Below are positions 37,026 through 46,061 of a DNA stretch of 46,061 nt, one piece after another (within the stretch, counting starts at the first letter, position 1; each line of letters starts with the position of its first letter). The stretch comes from Mariprofundaceae bacterium (GTDB lineage Bacteria > Pseudomonadota > Zetaproteobacteria > Mariprofundales > Mariprofundaceae). Location of the stretch: contig WFNX01000035.1 in assembly GCA_015488375.1 (NCBI GenBank), forward strand, positions 1 through 46,061, in the 5' to 3' direction. The position numbers and the translations under genes are program-made. The notes under the pieces were generated by a model. The model saw only the letters and a program-made list of their open reading frames with translations. It was not told where the DNA came from and ran no database searches.

Positions 37026-39911
37026 ATGGATAAGGAACTGCTCGCTGAGTTTTTGTTGGAAAGCAACGAGAATATGTCAACTATTGAACAGCAGTTGATG
37101 GATCTCGAGAGTAATCCCGGGGATGCCTCCCTGCTGGATGCGATTTTCAGAACCATTCATACCGTTAAGGGAAGTTGCGGATTTGTTGGTTTGAAACGTT
37201 TGGAGAAGGTTGCCCATGCCGGCGAGAATGTGTTGGGCAAGATGCGGTCCCATCCCGGTTCGGTTACCGCTGATATTATTTCGCTATTGCTTGAGTGCGC
37301 GGATGCCATTCAGGTGATTCTTCAGGGGCTTCAGGAGCATGGCTGTGAACCTGTGGAGGATTATGCCGTGCTGATCGAAAAATTGCATGAAGCGGAAAGC
37401 ATGATTGGTAATGCGTCTCGGCAGGATGGCGGCGAAGCAGGCCAGGGTAAGGTTGTGCCTGGTTGGCTGGCCGATTTTCCTGATGAGGGTATGACGCTGT
37501 TGCGGGAGGGCCTGGAAACACCTGAGCAGGTATTACAGGCCGGTTTTAACGTCATCAAGGCTATTGAGGGTATTGCAGCGCCCCGGGCGCTGAAGATTCT
37601 CGGAGCAGCAAAGGTGGCTGCCGGGAAGACCAGGCGTGAGAAGGAAACCACGGAACAGGCGGATAGCACCAAAGTGGACAGGGAAGCGACTGCAGCCGGC
37701 CCTGCGGCGGCGCCGACATTAAAAGTGGCCACGAGTAATGAAACCCGGAGTGAGCCTGCCGCCGGGAAAACATCCTCGCCGGCACCTCAGGTCACTGAAA
37801 CTATTCGTGTGAATGTATCACTGCTTGATTCCCTGATGAATCAGGTGGGTGAACTGGTGCTGACGCGTAACCGACTGGTGCAACTGGCTTCATCGCTGAG
37901 TTCTGCAGCTCTGAGCGAAGAGGGAGAGGCGCTGGATGCGTTCAAGTCGTTATTGCCACTGAGCAGGGAACTTAACCATATTACGGAAAGCCTGCAGGAT
38001 CAGCTATTGAAAACACGCATGCAACCGGTATCCACGATCTGGGGAAGTGTGCCGAGGATTGTGCGGGATATCGGAAAGCAATTAGACAAGAAAATTCGCG
38101 TTGTTATGGAAGGCCAGGATACCGAACTTGACAGAACGATATTGTCAGCATTAAAGGATCCTCTGACGCATATTATTCGCAACAGCTGCGATCATGGAAT
38201 TGAGTCGCCGCGACAGCGCCTTCAGGCCGGCAAGCCGGAAACAGGTACGGTGACATTAAAGGCATCCCAGGAGGCCGGCTCCATTCTTATTACAATCAGT
38301 GATGATGGCGGCGGTATTGATGCGGGGAAAGTCAAGCAGAAAGCTGTGGATATGGGAGTGCTGGATAACAGCATGGCCTCATCTCTCAGTGATGCTGCAG
38401 CCCTGCAGTTTATTTTTCATCCGGGCCTTTCAACGGCTGAAAAAGTTAGCAACTTTTCCGGGCGTGGCGTTGGCATGGATGTGGTGAAAAATGCCATCGA
38501 AAAAGTCGGGGGAAGTGTCGATATCCAGAGTGAGCTTGGATCCGGCACAACGCTATCTATCCGGATACCCCTGACCATGGCCATTATTTCCGGCATGCTG
38601 GTGAAGTGTTGCAACCAGCTGTATGCCTTGCCGCAGATCAGTGTGCAGGAACTGTTGGCAGCTGATGCTGATTCGCCTCACTGGTGCATGGTTGCCGGCA
38701 AGCCGTTTTTCCGTTTAAGAGGATTGTTATTACCTGTTATTCGGCTTGGGGACGCGCTTGAGTTGCCGGGAGAGCATATGAACCGGGGCAGTATTGTGGT
38801 GATCAGTGCCGGCAAACGTCGTGTTGGCGTGCTGGTGGATGACATTCTCGGCGCCGAGGAGCTGGTTGTGAAACCATTGGGGATGCATTTCTCGGAAATC
38901 GATATGTTCGGCGGATGTTCGATTCTAGGCGATGGCAGTGTGGTTCCTATTCTGGACTGCAACGGACTGATACATCGAATGAATATTCCACTTGAGGCAG
39001 AAGGAGTCGGCAATATGCCTGATGAGGTTCAGCATCAGGATCATGAAAGTGACAAGCAATATACGCTGGTATTCGTTGCATCCGGTAAACGATATGCCAT
39101 TCCAATGCTGCTGGTTGAGCGTCTGGAGATGGTCGCGGCCGGTGATATTGAGCAGGTGGCTAACAGGGAGGTTCTGCAATATCGGGGGCAGGTAACTCCT
39201 GTACTACGCTGGAACCGAATTATGGATGCTGAAGAAATACAGAGTGATGAATTTTGCTGTCTGATTCTTGCGGATAATGATAAACGTATGTGCCTGCAGG
39301 TGGACAGGATCGAGGATATTCTTGAGGCTGAACTGCATATCAGCATGAAATCTTCGGAGCCACTTCTTCTTGGTACGGCAATCATTCAGGGTAAGGCAAC
39401 GGAAGTCGTGGATGTGTTTGAATTGCTGAAAGTAGCCAATCCCGACTGGTTTTGTGGAAAAGAGGATGTGCATGAGCGCCGCAAGGTATTATTTGTCGAG
39501 GATGCACCATTCTTTCGCACGATGCTAACACCTGTTCTGGAAAGCCAGCATTTTGAGGTCTGGCATGCCGGCGATGGGCAGCAAGCATGCGAGATTCTGG
39601 CGGAAAAGATACCGGATATTGTTTTGACGGATATCGAGATGCCTCGCATGGATGGTTATGAACTGGCCAGGCGTATTCGACAGAACGAACGATTCGAAGG
39701 GGTTCCTGTTATTGCCATTGCATCATCTCCTCCGGCTGAGAGTGATGAGCGCAGGCGATTGTTTGATGTTGTACTGGGCAAGACCGACAAGGATGCGCTG
39801 ACGGCCTGTTTGTCGGAAATTAATCAGCCGCTGCTCCCGAGAAACAGTAAAGATAAGGATGTTGCGATGTTCAGTGGCCCGATGCTGGTTGGAGGAAGGT
39901 CCGGTGAATAA
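37026..39911 (+). CDS. cheA: Hybrid chemotaxis kinase CheA with tandem CheW-like domains and C-terminal receiver
   Basis: Hpt IFRTIHTVKGSCGFVGL; kinase NSCDHGIESPRQR, GRGVGMDVVKNAIEK; two CheW-like segments; REC KVLFVEDAPFFR...IVLTDIEMPRMDGYELARRIR. Confidence 0.96.
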   Translation: MDKELLAEFLLESNENMSTIEQQLMDLESNPGDASLLDAIFRTIHTVKGSCGFVGLKRLEKVAHAGENVLGKMRSHPGSVTADIISLLLECADAIQVILQGLQEHGCEPVEDYAVLIEKLHEAESMIGNASRQDGGEAGQGKVVPGWLADFPDEGMTLLREGLETPEQVLQAGFNVIKAIEGIAAPRALKILGAAKVAAGKTRREKETTEQADSTKVDREATAAGPAAAPTLKVATSNETRSEPAAGKTSSPAPQVTETIRVNVSLLDSLMNQVGELVLTRNRLVQLASSLSSAALSEEGEALDAFKSLLPLSRELNHITESLQDQLLKTRMQPVSTIWGSVPRIVRDIGKQLDKKIRVVMEGQDTELDRTILSALKDPLTHIIRNSCDHGIESPRQRLQAGKPETGTVTLKASQEAGSILITISDDGGGIDAGKVKQKAVDMGVLDNSMASSLSDAAALQFIFHPGLSTAEKVSNFSGRGVGMDVVKNAIEKVGGSVDIQSELGSGTTLSIRIPLTMAIISGMLVKCCNQLYALPQISVQELLAADADSPHWCMVAGKPFFRLRGLLLPVIRLGDALELPGEHMNRGSIVVISAGKRRVGVLVDDILGAEELVVKPLGMHFSEIDMFGGCSILGDGSVVPILDCNGLIHRMNIPLEAEGVGNMPDEVQHQDHESDKQYTLVFVASGKRYAIPMLLVERLEMVAAGDIEQVANREVLQYRGQVTPVLRWNRIMDAEEIQSDEFCCLILADNDKRMCLQVDRIEDILEAELHISMKSSEPLLLGTAIIQGKATEVVDVFELLKVANPDWFCGKEDVHERRKVLFVEDAPFFRTMLTPVLESQHFEVWHAGDGQQACEILAEKIPDIVLTDIEMPRMDGYELARRIRQNERFEGVPVIAIASSPPAESDERRRLFDVVLGKTDKDALTACLSEINQPLLPRNSKDKDVAMFSGPMLVGGRSGE

Positions 39912-40395
39912 TGCATTGGGGGAGCTGTTCAGTTGTCGAGTCGGGGAACAATGGCTGGGATTGCCCGTTGATCAGGTGCTGGAGGTGGTAAATCATCAGC
40001 GGGTAACGCCGATGCCCTTTTCACCGCCCTATATTCTTGGTCTGATGAATTTGCGAGGGCAGATTATTACGCAAGTTGATGTGCGCGTACTGACAGGGCT
40101 GGATGTGTCGGAACAGCAACAACGAGTCTATGTGGTGATTGTTCGCTCCGGGTCGGGTGAAAGTGTAGGTCTTGTTGTTGATGAGGTGGGGTCGGTGAGC
40201 GCGGCTGAGCTGTCTGCATATGAAAAAATTCCTGACACCCTGGCATCAGTCTGGCAAAAAGTTGGTGAAGGCGTGATCAAGGATAACGAGCATGTGGTGG
40301 TGATTGTGAATGTAAATCGCTTGCTGGAGCTTAGCCTGCCGTCTGGCCAGGACCATATTGGTTGCGAAAATACTCCTGATACCGTGCTCCACTGA
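39904..40395 (+). CDS. cheW: CheW coupling protein
   Basis: LGLPVDQVLEVVNHQRVTPMPFSPPYILGLMNLRGQIITQVDVR; GTG start at 39904 overlapping cheA stop. Confidence 0.93.
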   Translation: MNNALGELFSCRVGEQWLGLPVDQVLEVVNHQRVTPMPFSPPYILGLMNLRGQIITQVDVRVLTGLDVSEQQQRVYVVIVRSGSGESVGLVVDEVGSVSAAELSAYEKIPDTLASVWQKVGEGVIKDNEHVVVIVNVNRLLELSLPSGQDHIGCENTPDTVLH

Positions 40396-40405
40396 ATCTG
40401 AGACC

Positions 40406-40448
40406 GCACAATAATTGTGCTTATAGTTCCAAAGGAAAGTGACTATAA
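40406..40448. repeat. Palindrome and nested inverted repeat in the cheW-cheB intergenic leader
   Basis: GCACAAT-A-ATTGTGC (40406-40420), then TTATAGT (40421-40427) ... ACTATAA (40442-40448). Confidence 0.7.
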
Positions 40449-40545
40449 TCTGGTTATCTGAAATGGATTAGTAAGAGGCGTAGTTCCGAGGCCTTCTCTT
40501 TTTCATCAGCAGATTAAATTAATAATACGAGAGAGCGCTGAAACA

Positions 40546-41586
40546 GTGAAGATAAGCCTGTTGATTGCAGATGACAGCCCTGTGTTCAGGCATTTTCTGA
40601 AGCAATGCATTGCGGATATGAAGGGGATCGAAATCGTGGGTGAAGCACGAGATGGTGTTGATGCCCTGGAAAAAATGCAGGCACTACGTCCGGATGTGAT
40701 GACGCTGGATATGACCATGCCCCGGCTTGACGGCATCCAGGCCTTAAGGGCAATGCGGCGAAGAAAAATAGGAACCAAGGTCATTGTGCTGACAAGCAGT
40801 GATGAGCCAGAAGCCAAGCTGGTTGTTCAGGCATTGAGTGAGGGGGCAAGCGAGTTTGTGCTCAAACCTAATGGTTTTTCCGGACAAGCAAAAAAAGAGC
40901 TTTCGGATTCTCTGCAGCTTTTGCTTCGGTCTGTGGTGCGCAAAACAAAGCCTGTGGCCAGGCGGGAGCCAGCCAGAATGGACAGGGTTTCACGGAGCAC
41001 ATCTTGTCCGGATGTGCTTGCTATTGGTGCCAGTACCGGTGGTCCGGCTGCATTGCAGGAATTGTTTGGCCGCTTGCCAGTTTCTTTCCCACTCCCAATT
41101 GTGGTGACCCAACATATGCCAGCCAACTTTCTGCGTTGTTTCGTGGATCGTCTGGATCATGAGTTGTCGCAAAATGTTTGTCTGGCCGAGGAAGGAATGC
41201 CGCTTGATGCAGGGGCAATTTATTTTGCACCGGGAAACAGGCATCTGCAGATTGTGCGGCAGGACCATGCGTTGCGTTGCCATCTCAGTGATGCCCCCCC
41301 CGTACATCATTGTCGACCTGCTGTTGATCCCATGTTTTTTTCCCTGGCTAAACTTGCGCCTCTTGTGCGTACGCTGGCTGTCGTACTGACCGGTATGGGA
41401 GAGGACGGTGCCGCCGGTAGCGTTGCCTTATGTCGGAGTGATGGTTATATTATCGTGCAGGATGAAGCAAGCAGTGTTGTCTGGGGGATGCCCGGAGCAG
41501 TGGTTGATCGTGGCGGGGCTCATGAAGTCGTTCCTCTGGAGAATATCGCCGAGAATATCATGAACCGGTGTCTGAAGTCGCCATGA
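40546..41586 (+). CDS. cheB: Chemotaxis protein-glutamate methylesterase CheB
   Basis: REC LLIADDSPVFRHFL / MTLDMTMPRLDG; esterase IGASTGGPAALQELF, TQHMPANFLRCF, GMGEDGAAG; GTG start. Confidence 0.96.
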   Translation: MKISLLIADDSPVFRHFLKQCIADMKGIEIVGEARDGVDALEKMQALRPDVMTLDMTMPRLDGIQALRAMRRRKIGTKVIVLTSSDEPEAKLVVQALSEGASEFVLKPNGFSGQAKKELSDSLQLLLRSVVRKTKPVARREPARMDRVSRSTSCPDVLAIGASTGGPAALQELFGRLPVSFPLPIVVTQHMPANFLRCFVDRLDHELSQNVCLAEEGMPLDAGAIYFAPGNRHLQIVRQDHALRCHLSDAPPVHHCRPAVDPMFFSLAKLAPLVRTLAVVLTGMGEDGAAGSVALCRSDGYIIVQDEASSVVWGMPGAVVDRGGAHEVVPLENIAENIMNRCLKSP

Positions 41587-41601
41587 TGCCTGGAGGGAGT
41601 A

Positions 41602-42423
41602 GTGCAGGAGGAGGAGTTCGAGTTTTTCCGTAAGCTTCTTCTTGGGCAAAGTGGTTTTGCACTGGAACGCCAGAAAATGTACTTATTGCAGGGGCGCCTG
41701 AAGCCATTGCTGGTAGAACATGGTATCTCCATGCGCGAGCTTGTTGTCCGTCTCAGAAGCGAAGAGCAGGTTTTGATGAGGCAGGTTGTTGAAGCCATGA
41801 TGACCTCGGAAACCTTGTTTTTCCGGGATGATTATCCGTTTGATGCCCTGTGTACAATAATTCTCCCGAAATTTGCGAATACCTCTGGCCAGATTCGGAT
41901 TTGGTCGGCGGCCGCGGCGACAGGTCAGGAGGCCTATTCCATTGCCATGTCGGTGGCCGACAGAGTGCCGCACATATTTCCCCGCCTGAGTATTATGGCG
42001 ACGGACATCTCTGCAAAAGCTCTGGCGCGAGCAAAAGCTGGAATATATTCTGATATGGAAGTCCGGCGCGGGGTGTCTGATGCACTGCTGGCGAAGTTCT
42101 TTGAGCGAGATGGAGGCCATTGGAAGATTCGACAGCATATACAGCGCAAGGTTTATTTCCAGGAGGTTAATCTGGTGGCAGATGACTTACCCTGCCGCAT
42201 GCATGCCGCGGGATCCTTCGATGTTATTTTTTGCAGGAATGTGCTGATTTATTTTGATGCGGAAGTGCGCAGGAAAGTCATTGATAACCTTTCCCGTTGT
42301 ATGAATGCTGACGCTTTTTTGCTGACAGGAGGAGCCGAGAAGGCGGAAGGTGTCCGGTCAGTATGGCAGCGTATTCCTGTTGGGAGGCATCATATATGGC
42401 GGCTGATGGAAAGGGCTCGATGA
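41602..42423 (+). CDS. cheR: Chemotaxis protein methyltransferase CheR
   Basis: MTSETLFFRDDYPFDAL, IWSAAAATGQEAYSIAM, DVIFCRNVLIYFD; GTG start. Confidence 0.96.
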   Translation: MQEEEFEFFRKLLLGQSGFALERQKMYLLQGRLKPLLVEHGISMRELVVRLRSEEQVLMRQVVEAMMTSETLFFRDDYPFDALCTIILPKFANTSGQIRIWSAAAATGQEAYSIAMSVADRVPHIFPRLSIMATDISAKALARAKAGIYSDMEVRRGVSDALLAKFFERDGGHWKIRQHIQRKVYFQEVNLVADDLPCRMHAAGSFDVIFCRNVLIYFDAEVRRKVIDNLSRCMNADAFLLTGGAEKAEGVRSVWQRIPVGRHHIWRLMERAR

Positions 42424-42477
42424 GGCGGTTGTCTCTCGGGGTCGGAGAGTGACTCTTTTGCGTAAGTCGGTGATAAT

Positions 42478-44796
42478 ATGCTGATTCGGGATATCATGAA
42501 TGACAACCCTGTCCATGTTTCTCCCCGTTCAACTCTTAGTATGGTTGTTGCCCTTATGGTCGAGAAAAATATCGGCTTTATGGTTGTGTCAGAGAATGGC
42601 CGGGCAGTTGGGGTGTTAACTGAAGGGGATCTGGTAAGCCTTGCTGCCAGAGGAATTGATATGACCAGTGCCCAGGCGAGAGAATATATGCATTCTCCTG
42701 TGTTCACCGTGCAAATGGATGCCAGTGTATTTCATGCCTATGATGCGATGGTGCTGCGGAAAATCAGGCACCTGGTGGTTAGTGATCATAACGGGCTGTT
42801 GGCGGGTGTGGTCACCATGTCCAATTTTATTGCCAATCTGGCTATTGGGCATTTTTCAGAGCTGCAGCGTGTGACAGATATCCTGCACCCGGTGAAAGTG
42901 ACCGTGACGACACAGACGCCGCTTGTTGAAGTGATTCGTCTGATGGATCAGTACAAACATGCCATGGTTGCTATTGATGAAGGCGGGCAGGCTGTTGGCA
43001 TATTGACCTCCCGAGGTGTTGCGCGCCTGTGGCATATGACACAGGGAGAAATGACCGAAACGAAAATGGCTGATGTTATGCGTCCGGTACACACCATTCA
43101 TTATCGGGAGTTTGTACCGGAAGCATCGACATTGATGAAGCAATACCGTACGCGTCATCTAATCGTTGTCGGTGACCAGGGTCAGTATCAGGGATTGCTT
43201 ACGATCAGCGATGTGGCACATAGCGTCGAAGGTCGCTATGTCGAGTTCATGCGTTCGCTTATGCGTGATGCTGAGGCTGGTTTTCCGGCAGCAGGAGAAC
43301 AGGATAATGCGCTTTTCGAACGCAATCCGAATGCGGTGTTCTTCTTCGATCTTGATGGAAAGATTTGCCATATTAACCCGGCATGTATTCTGTTAACCGG
43401 CTATGCATCTGAGGCACTGCAGGGAAAGTCACTTGAGCTGTTGTGTGCCGCTGACAGTTACAGCAGTGCATTGAGGGCATTTTCGTCAGCCAGAGCGGGC
43501 GAGGCGCAAAGCGTGCAGGTCCAGTTATGCGGAAATGGGGGTGAACCTGTTTATACCTTCATGAGTTTTGTCCCGGTTGTATCTGGCGGAGTGGTTGATG
43601 GCATCTATGCCGTCGCCTTTGATATTACCGAGCGGATATTATATGAGAATCGCTTGTATCGATATTCCCAGGCGTTGCAACAGGCGAATGAAGCCATTGT
43701 GATTGCAGATCACGCGGGCGTTATTGAATTCGCCAATCGTCGTATGCATCAACTGTTTGGATGTTATGACGGAGAATTGTCCGGTCGATGTGTTTTTGAT
43801 TTTGAATATCTGCAGGGGGAAGAAAGTACATATCGTGCACATGTGTGGCCTGCAATTACAAACGGGATGCCGTACAAGGGCGAGTTTCTGCATCAGGATG
43901 TGCAGGGACGGCGTCTGGCGCTGGAGGTTTCCTGTGCCCCGGTGTGCCTGCCGGATTCCGGGCATCCTGTTTTTTTTACCATTATCTATGAAGATATGTC
44001 TGACAAACAGGCACGAACAGCACAAATGTTGCATGCCCAGAGAATGGAAACGGTTTCTATTCTCGCCGCCGGTGTTGCCCATAATTTTAACAATTATTTA
44101 GGGGCGTTCAGCGCTTCGGTATATATGATCAGGCAACAGCTTTCTGACAGGCCAGAGGTGGTCGAGCGTCTGGACAAGTTACAGAAGCTGACAAATGGCG
44201 CGGCTGCGCTGGTTGATCAGTTGTTGACGTTTTCGCGCAAGGACAGAACGCCACCGGAGGTTTTTTCCTGGTCTCAGCTGGTTGCGGAAACACGTGGGCT
44301 GGCGCGTGTGTTTATTCCACGAAATGTCGCGCAACATTGGGATGTTGATGAAGGTATTTGCATGTATGGCAGCGCCGGACAAATTCAGCAGTTGTTGCTG
44401 AATTTACTAAAGAATGCCTGTGATGCAGTCAGGAATGCCGAGAATCCGGAAATTCGAGTGTGTCTGAAAACTGTTATGCTGGAAGACGAGCAGCTTTTGC
44501 GACGGAGAAAGGCATTAGGTGAGGATTATGTTATGCTGATGGTGAAAGATAACGGATGTGGCATTGATGAGCATGACAGGAAATTTATTTTTGATCCGTT
44601 TTTCACGACTAAAGGAGAAGATGAAGGAACCGGCTTGGGGCTTTCGATGGTCTATGCGGCGGCGCAAGCCCATCATGGTTGGGTTGATGTCTGTTCTGAG
44701 CCTGGAGAGGGTTGCGAATTTCGGCTTTATTTCCCAAAGATCCAGCGCGGAATCGAACCGGCATATGCGGATGTCGGGAATATGGTGATTAAATGA
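42478..44796 (+). CDS. Sensor histidine kinase with N-terminal CBS domains (likely four) and two PAS domains
   Basis: Repeated CBS motifs (MNDNPVHVSPRSTLSMVVALMVEKNIGFMVV, VFTVQMDASVFHAYDAMVLRKIRHLVVSD...); PAS ERNPNAVFFFDLDGKICHINPA; H box GVAHNFNNYLGAF; GTGLGLSMVYAAAQAHHG. Confidence 0.93.
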   Translation: MLIRDIMNDNPVHVSPRSTLSMVVALMVEKNIGFMVVSENGRAVGVLTEGDLVSLAARGIDMTSAQAREYMHSPVFTVQMDASVFHAYDAMVLRKIRHLVVSDHNGLLAGVVTMSNFIANLAIGHFSELQRVTDILHPVKVTVTTQTPLVEVIRLMDQYKHAMVAIDEGGQAVGILTSRGVARLWHMTQGEMTETKMADVMRPVHTIHYREFVPEASTLMKQYRTRHLIVVGDQGQYQGLLTISDVAHSVEGRYVEFMRSLMRDAEAGFPAAGEQDNALFERNPNAVFFFDLDGKICHINPACILLTGYASEALQGKSLELLCAADSYSSALRAFSSARAGEAQSVQVQLCGNGGEPVYTFMSFVPVVSGGVVDGIYAVAFDITERILYENRLYRYSQALQQANEAIVIADHAGVIEFANRRMHQLFGCYDGELSGRCVFDFEYLQGEESTYRAHVWPAITNGMPYKGEFLHQDVQGRRLALEVSCAPVCLPDSGHPVFFTIIYEDMSDKQARTAQMLHAQRMETVSILAAGVAHNFNNYLGAFSASVYMIRQQLSDRPEVVERLDKLQKLTNGAAALVDQLLTFSRKDRTPPEVFSWSQLVAETRGLARVFIPRNVAQHWDVDEGICMYGSAGQIQQLLLNLLKNACDAVRNAENPEIRVCLKTVMLEDEQLLRRRKALGEDYVMLMVKDNGCGIDEHDRKFIFDPFFTTKGEDEGTGLGLSMVYAAAQAHHGWVDVCSEPGEGCEFRLYFPKIQRGIEPAYADVGNMVIK

Positions 44797-44858
44797 TAAA
44801 ATTCGTTGGACGGTTGCATGTCAGGCGTGCTTGCATTATTATGAGATAAGGGGATATT

Positions 44859-46061
44859 TTGAAATCGGTTTTGTTTGTCAGGCAGCCTATTTTTGATGCG
44901 GAGCAGCGGGTTTATGCCTATGAGCTGGTCTACCATGTGGCCAGGGAACATGATGAGGATCGGCTGATTACGATGGAAGGGTTGCAGGAGCTGTTGCGAC
45001 ATTTTTCTGCAGGCAGATCATCCTCAGAAAATGTCTTTATCAATGTATCCTGGCCTTTTCTGCACAATGAACTTCGCAATGCGACGTGTCCGGATTTGTT
45101 TTCGCTGGAAGTTCAAGGGGGGCTTTCCCAAGACAATAACGAGGCAGGGTTGCTGAGGCAATGGAAACAAAAGGGATTTATTATTGCTCTGGATGATTTT
45201 GCAGAGGTGGATACCTCTCTGTTGGCCGTCGTGGATGTCGTCAAGATTGATATTATGACTTATGACGGGGATTTGGAAGAACTTGTGCGGATGTTGCGGA
45301 AATATGATGTAAAACTGCTTGCTGTGGAAGTGGAGACATATGGGCAGTTTGAGTTGTGCAAGCGTCTTGGATTCGACTTTTTTCAGGGGTACTTTTTTCA
45401 TCAGCCATCGTTGCTTGTTGATAATGAGGCGATTGAGGGCAATAAAGGGCGTTTGTTGCAATTGATGAATCAAGTAATGAAGGCAGAGCTTCCTACCGAT
45501 CTTGAACGGGATATTTCGCATGATTTGTCCCTTTCCTATAAATTGTTGTGCTATATCAATTCAGCATCCATTGGCTTGCGTCGCAAGGTGGATTCCATCG
45601 CACATGCCCTGACCTTGTTAGGTCTGGATAATATACGCACATTTATAACCCGTTTGTTGATGATGGAACTCTCCGATCAAAAGCCGGAAGAGCTGTTGGC
45701 ATGTGCATTTGTCCGGGGGCGCTTTCTGGAATTGCTGGCCATCGGAAGCAAGGAAGAACAGCATGCCAATGACTATTTTGTTCTTGGTATGTTTTCTCTG
45801 CTTGATGTGATGCTGGATATGCCATTGGAACGGGCACTTGCTCCTGCATCGCTGCCGGTGCTGGTGAAGGATGGTCTGTTCCGGGAAAACAGTGTTCCGG
45901 CCATGCGGCTGGAGCTTATCCGGGCGCTGGAGAAGGCTGACTGGTCAACGATATCGGCATTGGCAGAGGCGAGTACCCTAAAGGGCGTTGAAATCGCCTC
46001 GCTGTATCGAAAGGCGGCTGAATGGGCTGATGAGCAAATATCCTTTCTGAATTCTCTTTAG
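44859..46061 (+). CDS. EAL-like/HDOD signalling protein (YuxH/CdgJ type)
   Basis: RQPIFDAEQRVYAYELVYH, IALDDFAEVD, VVKIDIM, LAVEVETYGQFELCKRLGFDFFQGYFFHQP; HDOD segment; TTG start. Confidence 0.92.
   Translation: MKSVLFVRQPIFDAEQRVYAYELVYHVAREHDEDRLITMEGLQELLRHFSAGRSSSENVFINVSWPFLHNELRNATCPDLFSLEVQGGLSQDNNEAGLLRQWKQKGFIIALDDFAEVDTSLLAVVDVVKIDIMTYDGDLEELVRMLRKYDVKLLAVEVETYGQFELCKRLGFDFFQGYFFHQPSLLVDNEAIEGNKGRLLQLMNQVMKAELPTDLERDISHDLSLSYKLLCYINSASIGLRRKVDSIAHALTLLGLDNIRTFITRLLMMELSDQKPEELLACAFVRGRFLELLAIGSKEEQHANDYFVLGMFSLLDVMLDMPLERALAPASLPVLVKDGLFRENSVPAMRLELIRALEKADWSTISALAEASTLKGVEIASLYRKAAEWADEQISFLNSL

Noticed and set aside
40396-40545. c-di-GMP or other known riboswitch in the cheW-cheB leader
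   Set aside because: I looked for known c-di-GMP-I motif strings by eye and did not see them; only generic hairpins are supported.
44797-44858. Second sigma28 promoter upstream of the EAL/HDOD gene
   Set aside because: A TAAA is present but the -10 position (GCATGTCA) does not match GCCGATAA.

Overview
The window reads as a bacterial chromosome segment. Gene content looks gamma- or zetaproteobacterial-like, but lineage is not established from sequence alone. Left edge (1-2.2 kb): the end of an integrated element, with two small phage-type membrane ORFs and a P4-type tyrosine integrase abutting tRNA-Cys(GCA), then tRNA-Gly(GCC). Middle (2.2-28.3 kb): mostly housekeeping genes, including PIN-PhoH, CBS protein, priA, uvrA, ssb, yjgA/darP, prfC, MtnB-like aldolase, SirB2-like, thioredoxin-like, ampG-mltA-polA, a GldA/F/G-like ABC operon, HAD phosphatase, AsmA and YciO. 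Right (28.3-46 kb): a membrane/ion-channel and signalling region with YqhA, a TVGYGD K+ channel, a DedA protein fused to a GGDEF-like remnant, and a chemosensory operon. That operon starts at a sequence-perfect sigma28 (FliA) promoter (TAAA-N15-GCCGATAA) and encodes HBM/HAMP/PAS MCP - 1150-aa CASTOR/POLLUX-like channel with a CheZ-like DxxxQ tail - CheY - CheA(-CheW-CheW-REC) - CheW - CheB - CheR. It is followed by a 4xCBS-PAS-PAS histidine kinase and an EAL-like/HDOD protein. The best candidate for an undescribed system is the channel protein embedded in the chemotaxis operon. Its C-terminus resembles a CheY-phosphatase helix, and its gene overlaps cheY.
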